Of a stretch of DNA of 64,000 nt, positions 42,147 through 50,669 are shown in pieces; positions within the stretch are counted from its first letter, which is position 1; every line of letters starts with the position of its first letter. The position numbers and the translations under genes are program-made. Under the pieces are notes generated by a model. It made no database searches and was not told the DNA's origin. It saw only the letters and a program-made list of their open reading frames with translations. Where the stretch lies: contig JAEUHI010000077.1 in the NCBI GenBank assembly GCA_016795385.1, positions 306,125 to 370,124 on the forward strand. The letters are read 5' to 3'. This DNA comes from Verrucomicrobiales bacterium. GTDB taxonomy: Bacteria > Verrucomicrobiota > Verrucomicrobiia > Verrucomicrobiales > DEV007.

Positions 42147-44225
42147 TCACCTCACCCCCACCGCCGTCGTCACCATCGCCCCGCGTTCATCGGTGATCGT
42201 GACGAGCCAGGTGTTCGCTTCGGCGGGCAGTCCCTCGGCGACGACCTTTCCTTCCTCGATTCTCGCGGGCACGCTCTGCCATTCGCGCTCAGACCGTTTT
42301 CCTCCGGCACTGGTGAAATGGAGCTCGGCTTGGGTGAGCTTCGTCTTCGACCGGACCGGCACGCTCACCGTCCCGCCTTCGACCGACATCTCGCCGACTT
42401 CGGGCAGGGGGACGCCGCCTGTGAGAATCGAATCGACGTAGATCCCGATCTCCTTCGGCGCCCAGCCGGGCGGATGACCGTGAGCCATGCGGGGCTGGAT
42501 GCGGAAGGTGCGAGGTCCTTTCGGAAGGGCCGCGGATTTGGCGTGGCTGTCGAGCGGGTAGTGGATGTCGTGGGTGCCATTCACCCAGAACATCGGCACG
42601 GAACCTTTGCCAAGGTGCGAGGAGGGATCGTAGGCGGCGATCCAGGCGGCGCGGCGGTCGCCGAGTTGATCGATGGAGGGTTTTTGCACGGACTCGCCCT
42701 CGTGAAGAAAACCACAACCGTAGACGGGCACGGCGGCTTTGAAACGATCATCGAGCGAGGCGGCGAGGCAGGTGGTGTAGCCGCCCCAACTGATCCCGGT
42801 GACGGCGGTGCGCTCGGAATCGACGCCGGGGAGACTCCGCAGCAGGGTGTGGGCCTTCATCACATTGGCGACGGCGTGGTAGGGCCAGTCGTTGTCGACG
42901 GGGCCACCGATGCAATCGAATTTCTGCACATGCCCTTGGTCGAGCCCGCCCTTTTCAAGGCGGACGCGGAGGGTGGGATCGTGGGCGGCGTCGGGAATCT
43001 TGGCCCCCTTTTCGTCATAGGTCGGTGCGGGCGGGCGACGGCCTCCCAGGTCCATCGCGATGGCGGCATAGCCGCGCTGCGCCCAGAGCCAGACCCAATC
43101 GGAGAAAGCGGTGCCTCCGCCGCCGTGGATGAGAACGATGCCGGGAAAGGTCTCGCCTTCCTTCGCGGTGCCGAGCGTTTGCGGCGAAGCGTAAAAGGCG
43201 AAGACCTCGGTCGCCTGGCCTCCGACCGGCTCGCCGGCGTAGAGAAGTGAGCGGATGGGCTCGTCGCCCTCCTCGAAACGATGGGCGGGGATTTCGGACT
43301 GGAGCCGCTCGATCGGCCAGGTGCCAGCCGCGGGAGCCGATTCCGGAGAGGGTGAAGGTTTGTCTTGGAGATCGTGAAAGAGCTTGGCGTAGCGGCGTCC
43401 GATTTCCTCCTGGCTCGCGGTGTCGAAATGGACGCCGTCGCCGATGTGGCCTTTCAGGTCGCGGGCATCGACGCAGGCGGTGCGGGGACGCTGGTTGGGC
43501 AGGTCGAGAAGGATTTCATTCATCCGCTTCTTCAGGCTCGTCGGCGAGTCGGGCTTCATTTCGCCGATGGTGGAGGCGATAAAAGGCAGATCGGGATCAC
43601 CAAGGTCCTTGCGGAGCCGGTCGACGAGATCGTGCAGGGCGGTCGGATAGGTTTCGATCGCCCCGGGTTTCGCATCGGCCTCGCCCTGCAGCCAGAGGAC
43701 TCCGCGCAGTCGCGTCTTCCCGGCGGGACCCTGGGAAAGGGCGAGTTTGGTGCGCCGGATCGCCTCGAGATAGAGCGGGCCTTTTTCTCCCCAGAGTCGG
43801 ATCGCCGAGCCGCCCTTGGCACAGGGGAGGAGTCCGATCGCGGCTTTGGGATCGGCGGCGAGGACCGCCTCGGCAAACGCGAGTCCGGGACCGACTCCCG
43901 CGTTGTCGTGGCCTTTGAAGGTCTTGGCATCGCCGGTGAGATGCAGGGGATGGCGGGCGCGATACCAGTGGTCGTCGCGCAGATGCATCATGAGAATCCG
44001 GGGATCGTTTTTCGACTCGGCCGGCATGAAGCCGCGTCCCTTCATGTTCGACTGGCCGATGAGGAGATAGAGATCGAGCCGCTCGCAGCCCTCCGGCAGC
44101 CCGGCGGGATCGGCGGCGACGAGCGGAGGCGAGGTCGGCGGCGGGGTATCGACCTTGTTTTGGGTGAAGGCGGGCAGCGGCGCGGTCATCGTCGCGAAGA
44201 GGATCCAAAGAGCGGGGCGTTTCAT
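42147..44225 (-). CDS. Bimodular secreted esterase: SGNH/SASA domain plus alpha/beta-hydrolase
   Basis: 692 residues. Signal peptide KRPALWILFATMTAPLPAFT; an upstream ATG at 44243 is also possible. Module 1 (about 35-300) is a sialate-O-acetylesterase-type SGNH domain: LYLLIGQSNMKGRG with the catalytic Ser, LWLQGEADAKP and DGVHFDTAS with the Asp-His pair. Module 2 (about 350-690) is an acetyl-xylan-esterase-type hydrolase: IVLIHGGGGTAFSDW, nucleophile elbow in AVTGISWGGYTTCL and WVNGTHDIHYPLDSH. Two deacylation sites in one exported protein suggest attack on an acetylated glycan (inference). Confidence 0.87.
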   Translation of the reverse strand: MKRPALWILFATMTAPLPAFTQNKVDTPPPTSPPLVAADPAGLPEGCERLDLYLLIGQSNMKGRGFMPAESKNDPRILMMHLRDDHWYRARHPLHLTGDAKTFKGHDNAGVGPGLAFAEAVLAADPKAAIGLLPCAKGGSAIRLWGEKGPLYLEAIRRTKLALSQGPAGKTRLRGVLWLQGEADAKPGAIETYPTALHDLVDRLRKDLGDPDLPFIASTIGEMKPDSPTSLKKRMNEILLDLPNQRPRTACVDARDLKGHIGDGVHFDTASQEEIGRRYAKLFHDLQDKPSPSPESAPAAGTWPIERLQSEIPAHRFEEGDEPIRSLLYAGEPVGGQATEVFAFYASPQTLGTAKEGETFPGIVLIHGGGGTAFSDWVWLWAQRGYAAIAMDLGGRRPPAPTYDEKGAKIPDAAHDPTLRVRLEKGGLDQGHVQKFDCIGGPVDNDWPYHAVANVMKAHTLLRSLPGVDSERTAVTGISWGGYTTCLAASLDDRFKAAVPVYGCGFLHEGESVQKPSIDQLGDRRAAWIAAYDPSSHLGKGSVPMFWVNGTHDIHYPLDSHAKSAALPKGPRTFRIQPRMAHGHPPGWAPKEIGIYVDSILTGGVPLPEVGEMSVEGGTVSVPVRSKTKLTQAELHFTSAGGKRSEREWQSVPARIEEGKVVAEGLPAEANTWLVTITDERGAMVTTAVGVR

Positions 44226-44336
44226 TGGTGAGACCGGGAGCATAGGGCGGATTTCCCTGTCGCGGCCAGTGCGGTTTTGCGGAAAATGGGGGTGCGGCTT
44301 TACTTTCCGAAGGGTGGGTCGCACCTTGGTCGCCGC

Positions 44337-45413
44337 ATGATCGATCTGGCCGCTCTCTCACGTTCCCAGCTCCGCGACTGGCTCGCGGAGTCGGAACATG
44401 CGGCACAGGCGGACCGGCTCTGGACCTGGCTGTTTCGCCGCGGGGGGCGGGATTTCGCGGATCTCGGCGGGCATGGACGCGTGCCCGTGTCCTTGCTGCG
44501 CCGGTTGGAAACCGAGGCGCGGGTCGGGCGTCCCGACGTCGTGTGGGAACACCGCTCGGGAGATGGCACGATCAAATGGCTGCTCGCGATGGAGGATGGG
44601 CAGCGGGTGGAGACGGTCTTCATTCCCGATGGGCGGCGCGGTACCCTCTGTGTCTCGAGCCAGATTGGCTGCACCCTCACCTGCCGCTTCTGCCACACCG
44701 GGACGCAGTCGCTCGCGCGGAATCTCACGGCGGGGGAAATCGTCGGGCAAGTCCTCTTCGCCCGGGATCGCATCGGCGATCACGAGTTGACCGCGGAAAC
44801 GCCGCGGCGGCTCACCAATGTTGTCTTCATGGGGATGGGCGAGCCGTTCTACAACTACGACGCCGTCGCCGACGCGGTGCGGGTGCTCTCCGACCGGGAC
44901 GGCCTCGCGCTCTCGCGCCGACGCATCACCGTCTCCACTTCAGGCGTGGTGCCGGAGATCGAGCGCTGCGGACGCGAGCTCGGGGTGAACCTCGGCATTT
45001 CCCTCCACGCCGCCCGCGACGAGCTGCGCGAACGGATCATGCCGCTCAACCGGCGGTATCCCCTCGCCGAACTGATGCGCGCCTGCCGTGCCTATCCGGG
45101 GCTCTCGAACAACCGCCGCATCCTCTTCGCCTACACCCTGCTCGACGGAGTCAATGACTCGGACGACGACGCGCGGGATTTGGTGGCTCTGTTAGGTAGA
45201 ATGCCCGCAAAGGTGAACCTGATCCCCTTCAATCCCTGGCCCGGCGCGCCCTACGAACCCTCGCCACGCGAACGGGTCCGGGCTTTCCAGGAGATCCTCC
45301 TTGCCGCCGGTCTCGCCGCGACGGTGCGCGAAACGCGAGGCGACGACATCGCCGCGGCATGCGGGCAACTGACGACGGCGGGGCAAACCGAGGAGTTCAG
45401 CGAGGCGTGGTGA
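44337..45413 (+). CDS. rlmN: Dual-specificity RNA methyltransferase RlmN
   Basis: 358 residues. Radical SAM cysteines are in GCTLTCRFCHTGTQSLARNL, with the class-A methylation Cys in TRGDDIAAACGQL. Also FMGMGEPFYNYDAV and ISLHAARDELRERIMPLNRR. It methylates A2503 of 23S rRNA and A37 of some tRNAs. The start at 44337 is preferred, as residues upstream are not family-like. Divergent from the esterase. Confidence 0.96.
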   Translation: MIDLAALSRSQLRDWLAESEHAAQADRLWTWLFRRGGRDFADLGGHGRVPVSLLRRLETEARVGRPDVVWEHRSGDGTIKWLLAMEDGQRVETVFIPDGRRGTLCVSSQIGCTLTCRFCHTGTQSLARNLTAGEIVGQVLFARDRIGDHELTAETPRRLTNVVFMGMGEPFYNYDAVADAVRVLSDRDGLALSRRRITVSTSGVVPEIERCGRELGVNLGISLHAARDELRERIMPLNRRYPLAELMRACRAYPGLSNNRRILFAYTLLDGVNDSDDDARDLVALLGRMPAKVNLIPFNPWPGAPYEPSPRERVRAFQEILLAAGLAATVRETRGDDIAAACGQLTTAGQTEEFSEAW

Positions 45414-45678
45414 GGTGCAGGAGGAGAATCGCGAGAGGGGGCAGTACCAGGAGAGCCCATCCCGCGAAGGCAACCATCCAGCCCGGACTCTTTTCGCCGA
45501 TAAGGTGTCCGTCCCAGTTGCCCGTGTAGTCTCCGAGTTCCTCGCTGAACCAAATACAGGATATCGGGAGGAGGAGGGCGATTGAGAGTCTCAACCCGAC
45601 TTCGGGACCCCAGGAAACGAATGCTCCCACCAGATAACCCGTCGCGATCAGAGCGGATAGGATCCTTTGGGTCCGCAT
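45397..45678 (-). CDS. Small membrane protein of unknown function
   Basis: 93 residues. Three hydrophobic helices: about 7-22 (LSALIATGYLVGAFVS), 27-43 and 70-88. A loop WFSEELGDYTGNWDGHLIGE lies between. The 3' end overlaps rlmN by 17 bp in the convergent direction. No family recognised. The ATG at 45678 directly precedes the first helix. Confidence 0.6.
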   Translation of the reverse strand: MRTQRILSALIATGYLVGAFVSWGPEVGLRLSIALLLPISCIWFSEELGDYTGNWDGHLIGEKSPGWMVAFAGWALLVLPPLAILLLHLTTPR

Positions 45679-45691
45679 GCGGTGAATCAGC

Positions 45692-46087
45692 TTAGTCCCT
45701 CTCGACCCGGTCGAGGAGAATCTTGAGCGCTCCGCCCGAGCAGGCGATCTCGAGGATGAGGCAGACGAGCGAGCCGCCCATGAAGAGAAGCGCCGCGAAG
45801 AAGGTGATCCATCCGGCGAGATCCGCCTCAAGCATCACCGCGACCATGGCGACGACGCAGAGGAGGATGCTGACCGCGCCGAGGAGCTGCATCCAGCGGA
45901 TCAGGGCGAGGCGCTTGCGCATGTTGTCGATCTGGGCGCGGAGGCAGTCGTCCTGCCGCTCGGTCCAATCACGGTGGAGCTGCCGCACGAGCGCGGCAAG
46001 GTGGAGGAAACGGTTCGTGTAGGCAAGAAAAAGCAGGCTCACCGCGGGGAAGAGCAGGGCGGGCGTGGAGATGGTGAGCGGGGTCAT
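45692..46087 (-). CDS. DUF2721-like membrane protein
   Basis: 131 residues. TISTPALLFPAVSLLFLAYT followed by NRFLHLAALVRQLHRDW is the DUF2721 pattern. Three helices at about 9-24, 70-92 and 98-118 by hydrophobicity. The upstream start at 46135 gives 16 extra residues without support. Function not known. It is co-directional with the small membrane protein downstream, at 13 bp spacing. Confidence 0.75.
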   Translation of the reverse strand: MTPLTISTPALLFPAVSLLFLAYTNRFLHLAALVRQLHRDWTERQDDCLRAQIDNMRKRLALIRWMQLLGAVSILLCVVAMVAVMLEADLAGWITFFAALLFMGGSLVCLILEIACSGGALKILLDRVERD

Positions 46088-46145
46088 GCGGGATGCGGGA
46101 TGGAATGGTAAGCGGTTCGTCTCACCAACGCGCAACGAACGGTTT

Positions 46146-46221
46146 CAAGGAGGGGCGACATTCCTGTCGCCCGTCAGGCCGGGCTTGGTTGGCTGGGCGA
46201 CAGGAATGTCGCCCCTCCTTG
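46146..46221. repeat. Perfect 27-bp inverted repeat (REP-like)
   Basis: The left arm (46146-46172) and the right arm (46195-46221) are exact inverse complements over 27 bp, with a 22-base loop. Each arm contains its own small palindrome GCGACA-TTCC-TGTCGC. It lies in the intergenic space between DUF2721 and MOSC genes. A long RNA hairpin would form on either strand; it may also be a RAYT substrate. Confidence 0.82.
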
Positions 46222-46277
46222 GGTCGGCCAAAAGGCAAAAGAATTCCGCATCTTCGGGGTACCAGTTTTATCTCCGG

Positions 46278-46736
46278 TCAATCGCCCACCCGCAGCACCC
46301 CGCCTGTCAGAATCTTCGCCCGCAGGCCGCCCTTGCCGCGCAGGGCCTTTTCGGCGCCGGGGGCGAAGGCTTGGTTCATCCAGAGGCAGGGTTTGGATTC
46401 CTCCATGCCGAGAAAACGCACGCCTTGGATCTCGAACTCTTCACCGATGAGTTCGTTGAGATCCCGGCCCGCGACAATGACGTTGCGCCGGTAGACTTCG
46501 GGACCTTTGTCGAAGACGGCGAACTCGTCGCAGAGCCGTTGGTGCGTCTCGATCTCGAAGAAGGTGATCTGGCCCTTGTAGTCGGGCTTGTGATCGAAGT
46601 AACGGTCGCCGCGGATCCCGCTGCCGGCGACACACTCGATCTCGGGAACCTCGACAATGGGATTCGTCCCCGCCGGACCGCCGAAATGGCCGACGAAGTT
46701 GTGCGCGGGGGAAATGAAAAGGTGCCGGATTTCCAC
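46278..46736 (-). CDS. MOSC domain protein
   Basis: 152 residues. Segments VAGSGIRGDRYFDHK, ITFFEIETHQRLCDEF, RRNVIVAGRDLNELIGEEF and the cysteine region MEESKPCLWMNQAF match MOSC beta-barrel domains. These occur alone or with molybdenum-cofactor sulfurases and deliver sulfur. The Cys in ESKPCLW is the usual persulfide site. Short, standalone. Confidence 0.87.
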   Translation of the reverse strand: MEIRHLFISPAHNFVGHFGGPAGTNPIVEVPEIECVAGSGIRGDRYFDHKPDYKGQITFFEIETHQRLCDEFAVFDKGPEVYRRNVIVAGRDLNELIGEEFEIQGVRFLGMEESKPCLWMNQAFAPGAEKALRGKGGLRAKILTGGVLRVGD

Positions 46737-46783
46737 ATAGGAGGTTACGCGGCCAAGGGCGTGTTGGCAATCGGTGCCGAAAA

Positions 46784-46927
46784 TCTCTTACTCTTACCTC
46801 ATACTCATACTCCTACTCAAAACCGTGGGCCGAGGGACGTCCGCTGAGTATGAGTATGAGTATGAGTATGAGGTAAGAGTAGGAGTATGAGGTAAGAGTA
46901 GGAGTATGAGGTAAGAGTAGGAGTATG
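46784..46927. repeat. Tandem and inverted repeat array (GAGTAT/19-mer)
   Basis: A run of GAGTAT hexamers from about 46846 is followed by three exact 19-bp copies of AGGTAAGAGTAGGAGTATG (46871-46927). On the other side, TCTTACTCTTACCTCATACT (from about 46784) is the inverse complement of the array, so the whole can form a hairpin around a GC-rich loop (46821-46845). There are no spacers as in CRISPR. The interval 46737-47008 holds no gene. Confidence 0.8.
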
Positions 46928-47008
46928 AGGTTGGTCCCCCAAATCCCCGCTGGAATTCCGCCGCAGACCGGATAGGGTCCGGGCTCTCATTTAACCCTCT
47001 TCAGTCCC

Positions 47009-48535
47009 ATGGCCAAAGCCCCCCAGAACGCGATTTCCCCGACCCGCGAGGAGAATTTCCCCGAGTGGTACCAGCAGGTCGTGCGTGCCTCCGATCTCGC
47101 CGAAAACTCGGAAGTGCGCGGCTGCATGGTGATCAAGCCCTGGGGCTACGGCCTTTGGGAACAGATCCAGCGCCAGCTCGACGTCTGGTTCAAGGCCACC
47201 GGCCACAAGAACGCCTATTTCCCGCTGCTCATCCCGGTGAGTTACCTCGAGAAGGAGGCGACCCACGTGGAGGGATTCGCGACGGAGTGCGCCGTGGTCA
47301 CCCATCACCGCCTCGAGCTGAAGGATGGCAAGATGGTGCCCTCGGGCGAGCTGACTGAACCCTACGTGATCCGTCCCACCTCCGAGACGATCATCGGCGC
47401 GGCCTTCGCCCGCTGGGTGCAGAGCTACCGCGACCTGCCGCTCCTCATCAACCAGTGGGCGAACGTGATGCGCTGGGAGATGCGTCCGCGCCTCTTCCTC
47501 CGCACCGCGGAATTCCTCTGGCAGGAAGGCCACACCGCCCACGAGACGGCGGAGGAGGCGATGGAGGAGACGAAGAAGATGCACGAGGTCTACGAACGTT
47601 TCCTCACCGACCACCTCGCCGTGCCGGTGATCGCCGGTGAAAAGACCGAGGCCGAGCGTTTCCCCGGCGCCCTCAACACCTTCACGGTCGAGGCGATGGT
47701 GCAGGACCGCAAGGCGATCCAGGCGGGCACCTCGCACTTCCTCGGACAGAATTTCTCGAAGGCCGCCGGCATCGAATTCGAGGGACGCGAGAGCAAGCGT
47801 GAGTTCGCCTGGACGACGAGCTGGGGAGTGAGCACGCGCCTCATCGGCACGCTCCTGATGGCGCACTCGGACGACGACGGACTCATCCTGCCGCCGCGCG
47901 TCGCGCCGACCCACGTCGTGATCCTGCCGGTGATGCCGAAGCCGGAACACGAGGGTCCCATCCTCGAGGCTTGCAACAAACTCGCGGCGGAACTTTCCTC
48001 CCAGACCTTCCACGGCGAAGCCGTGCGTGTCGAAGTCGACAAACGCGATCTCGGTGGCGGCGTGAAAAACTGGGAGTGGATCAAGAAGGGCGTGCCGGTC
48101 CGCATCGAGATTGGTCCGCGCGACCTCGAGAGCGGTTCCGTCGCCCTGGCCCGGCGCGATCGTTCGCCGAAGGACAAACAATTCCTCCCCGTGGCGGAGG
48201 CTGTCTCGGGGATGCCCGCGATGCTCCAGGACATCCAGGATTCGCTGCTCGCCCGCGCCGTCGCCTTCCGCGACGAGCATCTTGTCGAGATCACATCGAT
48301 GGAGGACTTCCGGAGATTCTTCACCCCCGCCAACAAGGAACAGCCCGAGATCCACGGAGGGTTCGCCCTCGTGCACTGGGCCGGCACCTCGGAGGACGAG
48401 GAGGCGCTGAAGCAGGAGATGCGCATCACGGTGCGCTGCATCCCGAAGGATTCCGCCCTGCGCGGCGGACCCGGCACCTGCCTCCTCACGGGCAAGCCGG
48501 CCGAGGGCCGCGTGATCTTCGCGAAGAGTTATTGA
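47009..48535 (+). CDS. proS: Prolyl-tRNA synthetase (short, archaeal/eukaryote-type)
   Basis: 508 residues. Class II motifs are seen: motif 2 INQWANVMRWEMRPRLFLR and motif 3 with RLIGTLLMAHSDDDG (a conserved glycine and Arg region), PTSETIIGAAFARW and EFLWQEGHTAHETAEEA. The anticodon domain begins VAPTHVVILPVMPK. No INS editing domain, and the C-terminus ends ...FAKSY as in the short ProS class. Charges tRNA-Pro. Confidence 0.95.
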   Translation: MAKAPQNAISPTREENFPEWYQQVVRASDLAENSEVRGCMVIKPWGYGLWEQIQRQLDVWFKATGHKNAYFPLLIPVSYLEKEATHVEGFATECAVVTHHRLELKDGKMVPSGELTEPYVIRPTSETIIGAAFARWVQSYRDLPLLINQWANVMRWEMRPRLFLRTAEFLWQEGHTAHETAEEAMEETKKMHEVYERFLTDHLAVPVIAGEKTEAERFPGALNTFTVEAMVQDRKAIQAGTSHFLGQNFSKAAGIEFEGRESKREFAWTTSWGVSTRLIGTLLMAHSDDDGLILPPRVAPTHVVILPVMPKPEHEGPILEACNKLAAELSSQTFHGEAVRVEVDKRDLGGGVKNWEWIKKGVPVRIEIGPRDLESGSVALARRDRSPKDKQFLPVAEAVSGMPAMLQDIQDSLLARAVAFRDEHLVEITSMEDFRRFFTPANKEQPEIHGGFALVHWAGTSEDEEALKQEMRITVRCIPKDSALRGGPGTCLLTGKPAEGRVIFAKSY

Positions 48536-48554
48536 GCCCACCTTCTGGCGAACG

Positions 48555-48770
48555 ATGCGCCCGCCCATCTGCGACTTCTGCGACCGCGACAGCCGGGATC
48601 ATCCGGATCTCGAGTTCGGCCTCGTCTCTTTCCGCAACCGCGAACGGCTCGAGCAACCGGGACATCCGGAGGGATTGTTGTGGTTTTGTCAGGACCATCT
48701 CGGGCGGGCAAAGGAACTTGCGCATCTCGACTCGCACGAAGCCTTGCGGCGCATGCGGGAGGAAAGCTGA
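48555..48770 (+). CDS. Small putative zinc-binding protein
   Basis: 71 residues. A CxxC in PPICDFCDRD and a CxxH in LWFCQDHLG could make one zinc site. No recognised family; ends charged. It follows proS after 19 bp and is convergent with the next gene. Confidence 0.5.
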   Translation: MRPPICDFCDRDSRDHPDLEFGLVSFRNRERLEQPGHPEGLLWFCQDHLGRAKELAHLDSHEALRRMREES

Positions 48771-48779
48771 GGACGCGGC

Positions 48780-49460
48780 TCAGGAACCGAGAAAGAGTCT
48801 CGACTCGGCCATGCGGTTGAGGGCGCGACGGGTCTCGGTGAAACATTCGGCGAGACGACCGTAGACCTCGCGCACGGCGTATTCGGTGGCGAGCGGGTGG
48901 AGCCCGGCGGTGCGGAAGGAATGCCGCGCGACGCTCTCGTAATAGCCGAGCCCCGGAGCGCCGCGGCGTTCGGCGCGACGCTCGAGGAAGCGGGGAAAGA
49001 GGCCCGTGAGGACGAGGAAACGGTTCCCGCACTGCACTTCGAGAAAGAAACGCTCGCAGGGACTGGCCTCGTTCATCCTTTCGATGATGTCGACGTGGTA
49101 GGTGAAGTCGGCGTCGGGCATGCGATCCGATCCGCGTCCGGCGAGGGCGCCGCCGGCCTGCTCGGCGAGGGTCGCGGCGACGTAGTCGGCGATCTCCACG
49201 TCGTCGATGCCGGCCTCTTTCAGACTCCGTCGCACGAGAACAAAGAAGTAGAGTTCGGGCGAGATCGAGAGCGGCATGGGCAGCTCCATCACGGCGCGGA
49301 AGAGACGGTCGTTGTCGAGGATGGCGTCGAGAGCGGCCGGCTCTTCGAAAAGCGAGGCGAGGAAGCCGCGCTCTTCGGCACTGCCCGCGAGGGTCGCGGA
49401 GATGAATTCGAAATCCCGCGGCTGGAGCCGCGCCCGGCAGGGGGTGGGAACGAGGTTCAT
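48780..49460 (-). CDS. Hypothetical soluble protein
   Basis: 226 residues, mainly helical, acidic. Recognisable stretches are LQPRDFEFISATLAGSAEER, PLSISPELYFFVLVRRSLKE, YVAATLAEQAGGALAGRG and GLGYYESVARHSFRTAG. No signal peptide or membrane helix. I recognise no family. It is encoded divergently from HflK. Confidence 0.6.
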   Translation of the reverse strand: MNLVPTPCRARLQPRDFEFISATLAGSAEERGFLASLFEEPAALDAILDNDRLFRAVMELPMPLSISPELYFFVLVRRSLKEAGIDDVEIADYVAATLAEQAGGALAGRGSDRMPDADFTYHVDIIERMNEASPCERFFLEVQCGNRFLVLTGLFPRFLERRAERRGAPGLGYYESVARHSFRTAGLHPLATEYAVREVYGRLAECFTETRRALNRMAESRLFLGS

Positions 49461-49638
49461 AGGGGAAAAACGAACGGGGAGTCTCCCTTAGGTGCCGGGA
49501 GCATGCCCAATTCCAACAATTCTGACAAGCAGATCCCGCGCCAGTTCGGATTTTCATGGAGAGGGAATGGCGTGGCCGGTGGAAACCAGACGGCTTTTTG
49601 TAACTGGACCGCTCCCCGAATCTCCGTAGAGTCGCCCC

Positions 49639-50640
49639 ATGCGCATCCAGGTCGGCAAAGACGTCATCGAGGTGAAGCCTCCCTCGTTTCTCAAGGGCAA
49701 AGGCCTCGCTTTTCTCGCGGTGGTCCTCCTCGGAGTGATCGGAGCGGGCGGCGCCTTTTACACGGTGGAGGTGGAGGAGGCCGGGGTCGTGCTCCGGTTT
49801 GGCAAACATCTCAAGACGGTGCCTCCGGGACTGCATTTCAAACTGCCCTTCGGGATCGACCAGGTGACGACGGTGCAGGTGACCCGCCAATTGAAACAGG
49901 AATTCGGTTTCGGCACGCCCAACAACACGAATCCCTACCAGTGGAATTCGCAGGACGAGTTCGGTCTCGAACGCAACATGGTGACGGGCGATCTGAATTC
50001 CGTGCTCGTCGATTGGGTCGTGCAATATCGCATCACCGAGCCGGAGAAATACCTGTTCCGCGTGCGCAACGCGGACGCCACCCTCCGCCATGCCAGTGAA
50101 TCGGTGATGCGGCAGGTCGTCGGCGACCGCACCGTGGATGAGGTGATCACGGTGGGCCGCCAGGAGATCGAGACCGAGAGCAGCGCGAAGCTGCGCGACC
50201 TCGTGAATCTCTACGGGCTCGGCATCACGATCGACCAGGTGCAACTGAAGGATGTCGATCCCCCCGAGCCGGTGCAATCTTCCTTCAACGAAGTGAACAG
50301 CGCCCAACAGGAGCGCGAGAAGGCCATCAACATCGCCAACGGCGAATACAACCGCGACGTGCCGAAGGCGAGCGGCGAGGCCCAGAAGATGATCAGCGAA
50401 GCGGAGGGCTACGCGACCCAGCGCGTCAATGAAGCCGAGGGCAACGTGGCCCGCTTCACCGCGCTCTTCGCCGAATATGAAAAGGCGCCCGAGATCACGC
50501 GCCGCCGTCTTTACCTCGAGACCATGGAGGCGGTGCTGCCGTCCCTCGGCGGGGTCATCATCCTCGACGAAGAGGCCAGCCAGGTGCTGCCCTTCCTCCC
50601 CATCAATCCCGCGCCGCGTCAGCCGGCCCAGCAGCCCTGA
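49639..50640 (+). CDS. hflK: HflK-like SPFH protease-regulator subunit
   Basis: 333 residues. One N-terminal transmembrane helix (LAFLAVVLLGVIGAGGAFYT, about 28-48). The SPFH domain begins VEEAGVVLRFGKHLKTVPPG and has DWVVQYRITEPEKYLFRVRN, then the long coiled-coil AQQEREKAINIANGEYNRDV, KASGEAQKMISEAEGYATQR. The pair forms a large periplasmic cage around FtsH in model bacteria. It is followed by hflC at 29 bp. Confidence 0.92.
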   Translation: MRIQVGKDVIEVKPPSFLKGKGLAFLAVVLLGVIGAGGAFYTVEVEEAGVVLRFGKHLKTVPPGLHFKLPFGIDQVTTVQVTRQLKQEFGFGTPNNTNPYQWNSQDEFGLERNMVTGDLNSVLVDWVVQYRITEPEKYLFRVRNADATLRHASESVMRQVVGDRTVDEVITVGRQEIETESSAKLRDLVNLYGLGITIDQVQLKDVDPPEPVQSSFNEVNSAQQEREKAINIANGEYNRDVPKASGEAQKMISEAEGYATQRVNEAEGNVARFTALFAEYEKAPEITRRRLYLETMEAVLPSLGGVIILDEEASQVLPFLPINPAPRQPAQQP

Positions 50641-50669
50641 TTTTCCGAACCACCGATCCTCTCCACGCC

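Noticed and set aside
46784..46927. CRISPR array
   Set aside because: Repeat copies are directly adjacent without unique spacers of even length, and no cas gene is nearby.
46991..48568. Open frame of about 525 codons antisense to proS
   Set aside because: Explained by high GC codon bias of proS on the opposite strand.
48529..50307. Open frame of about 592 codons antisense across HflK and the 48.8 kb hypothetical gene
   Set aside because: It spans two intergenic regions and two real genes in other frames and is low in complexity.
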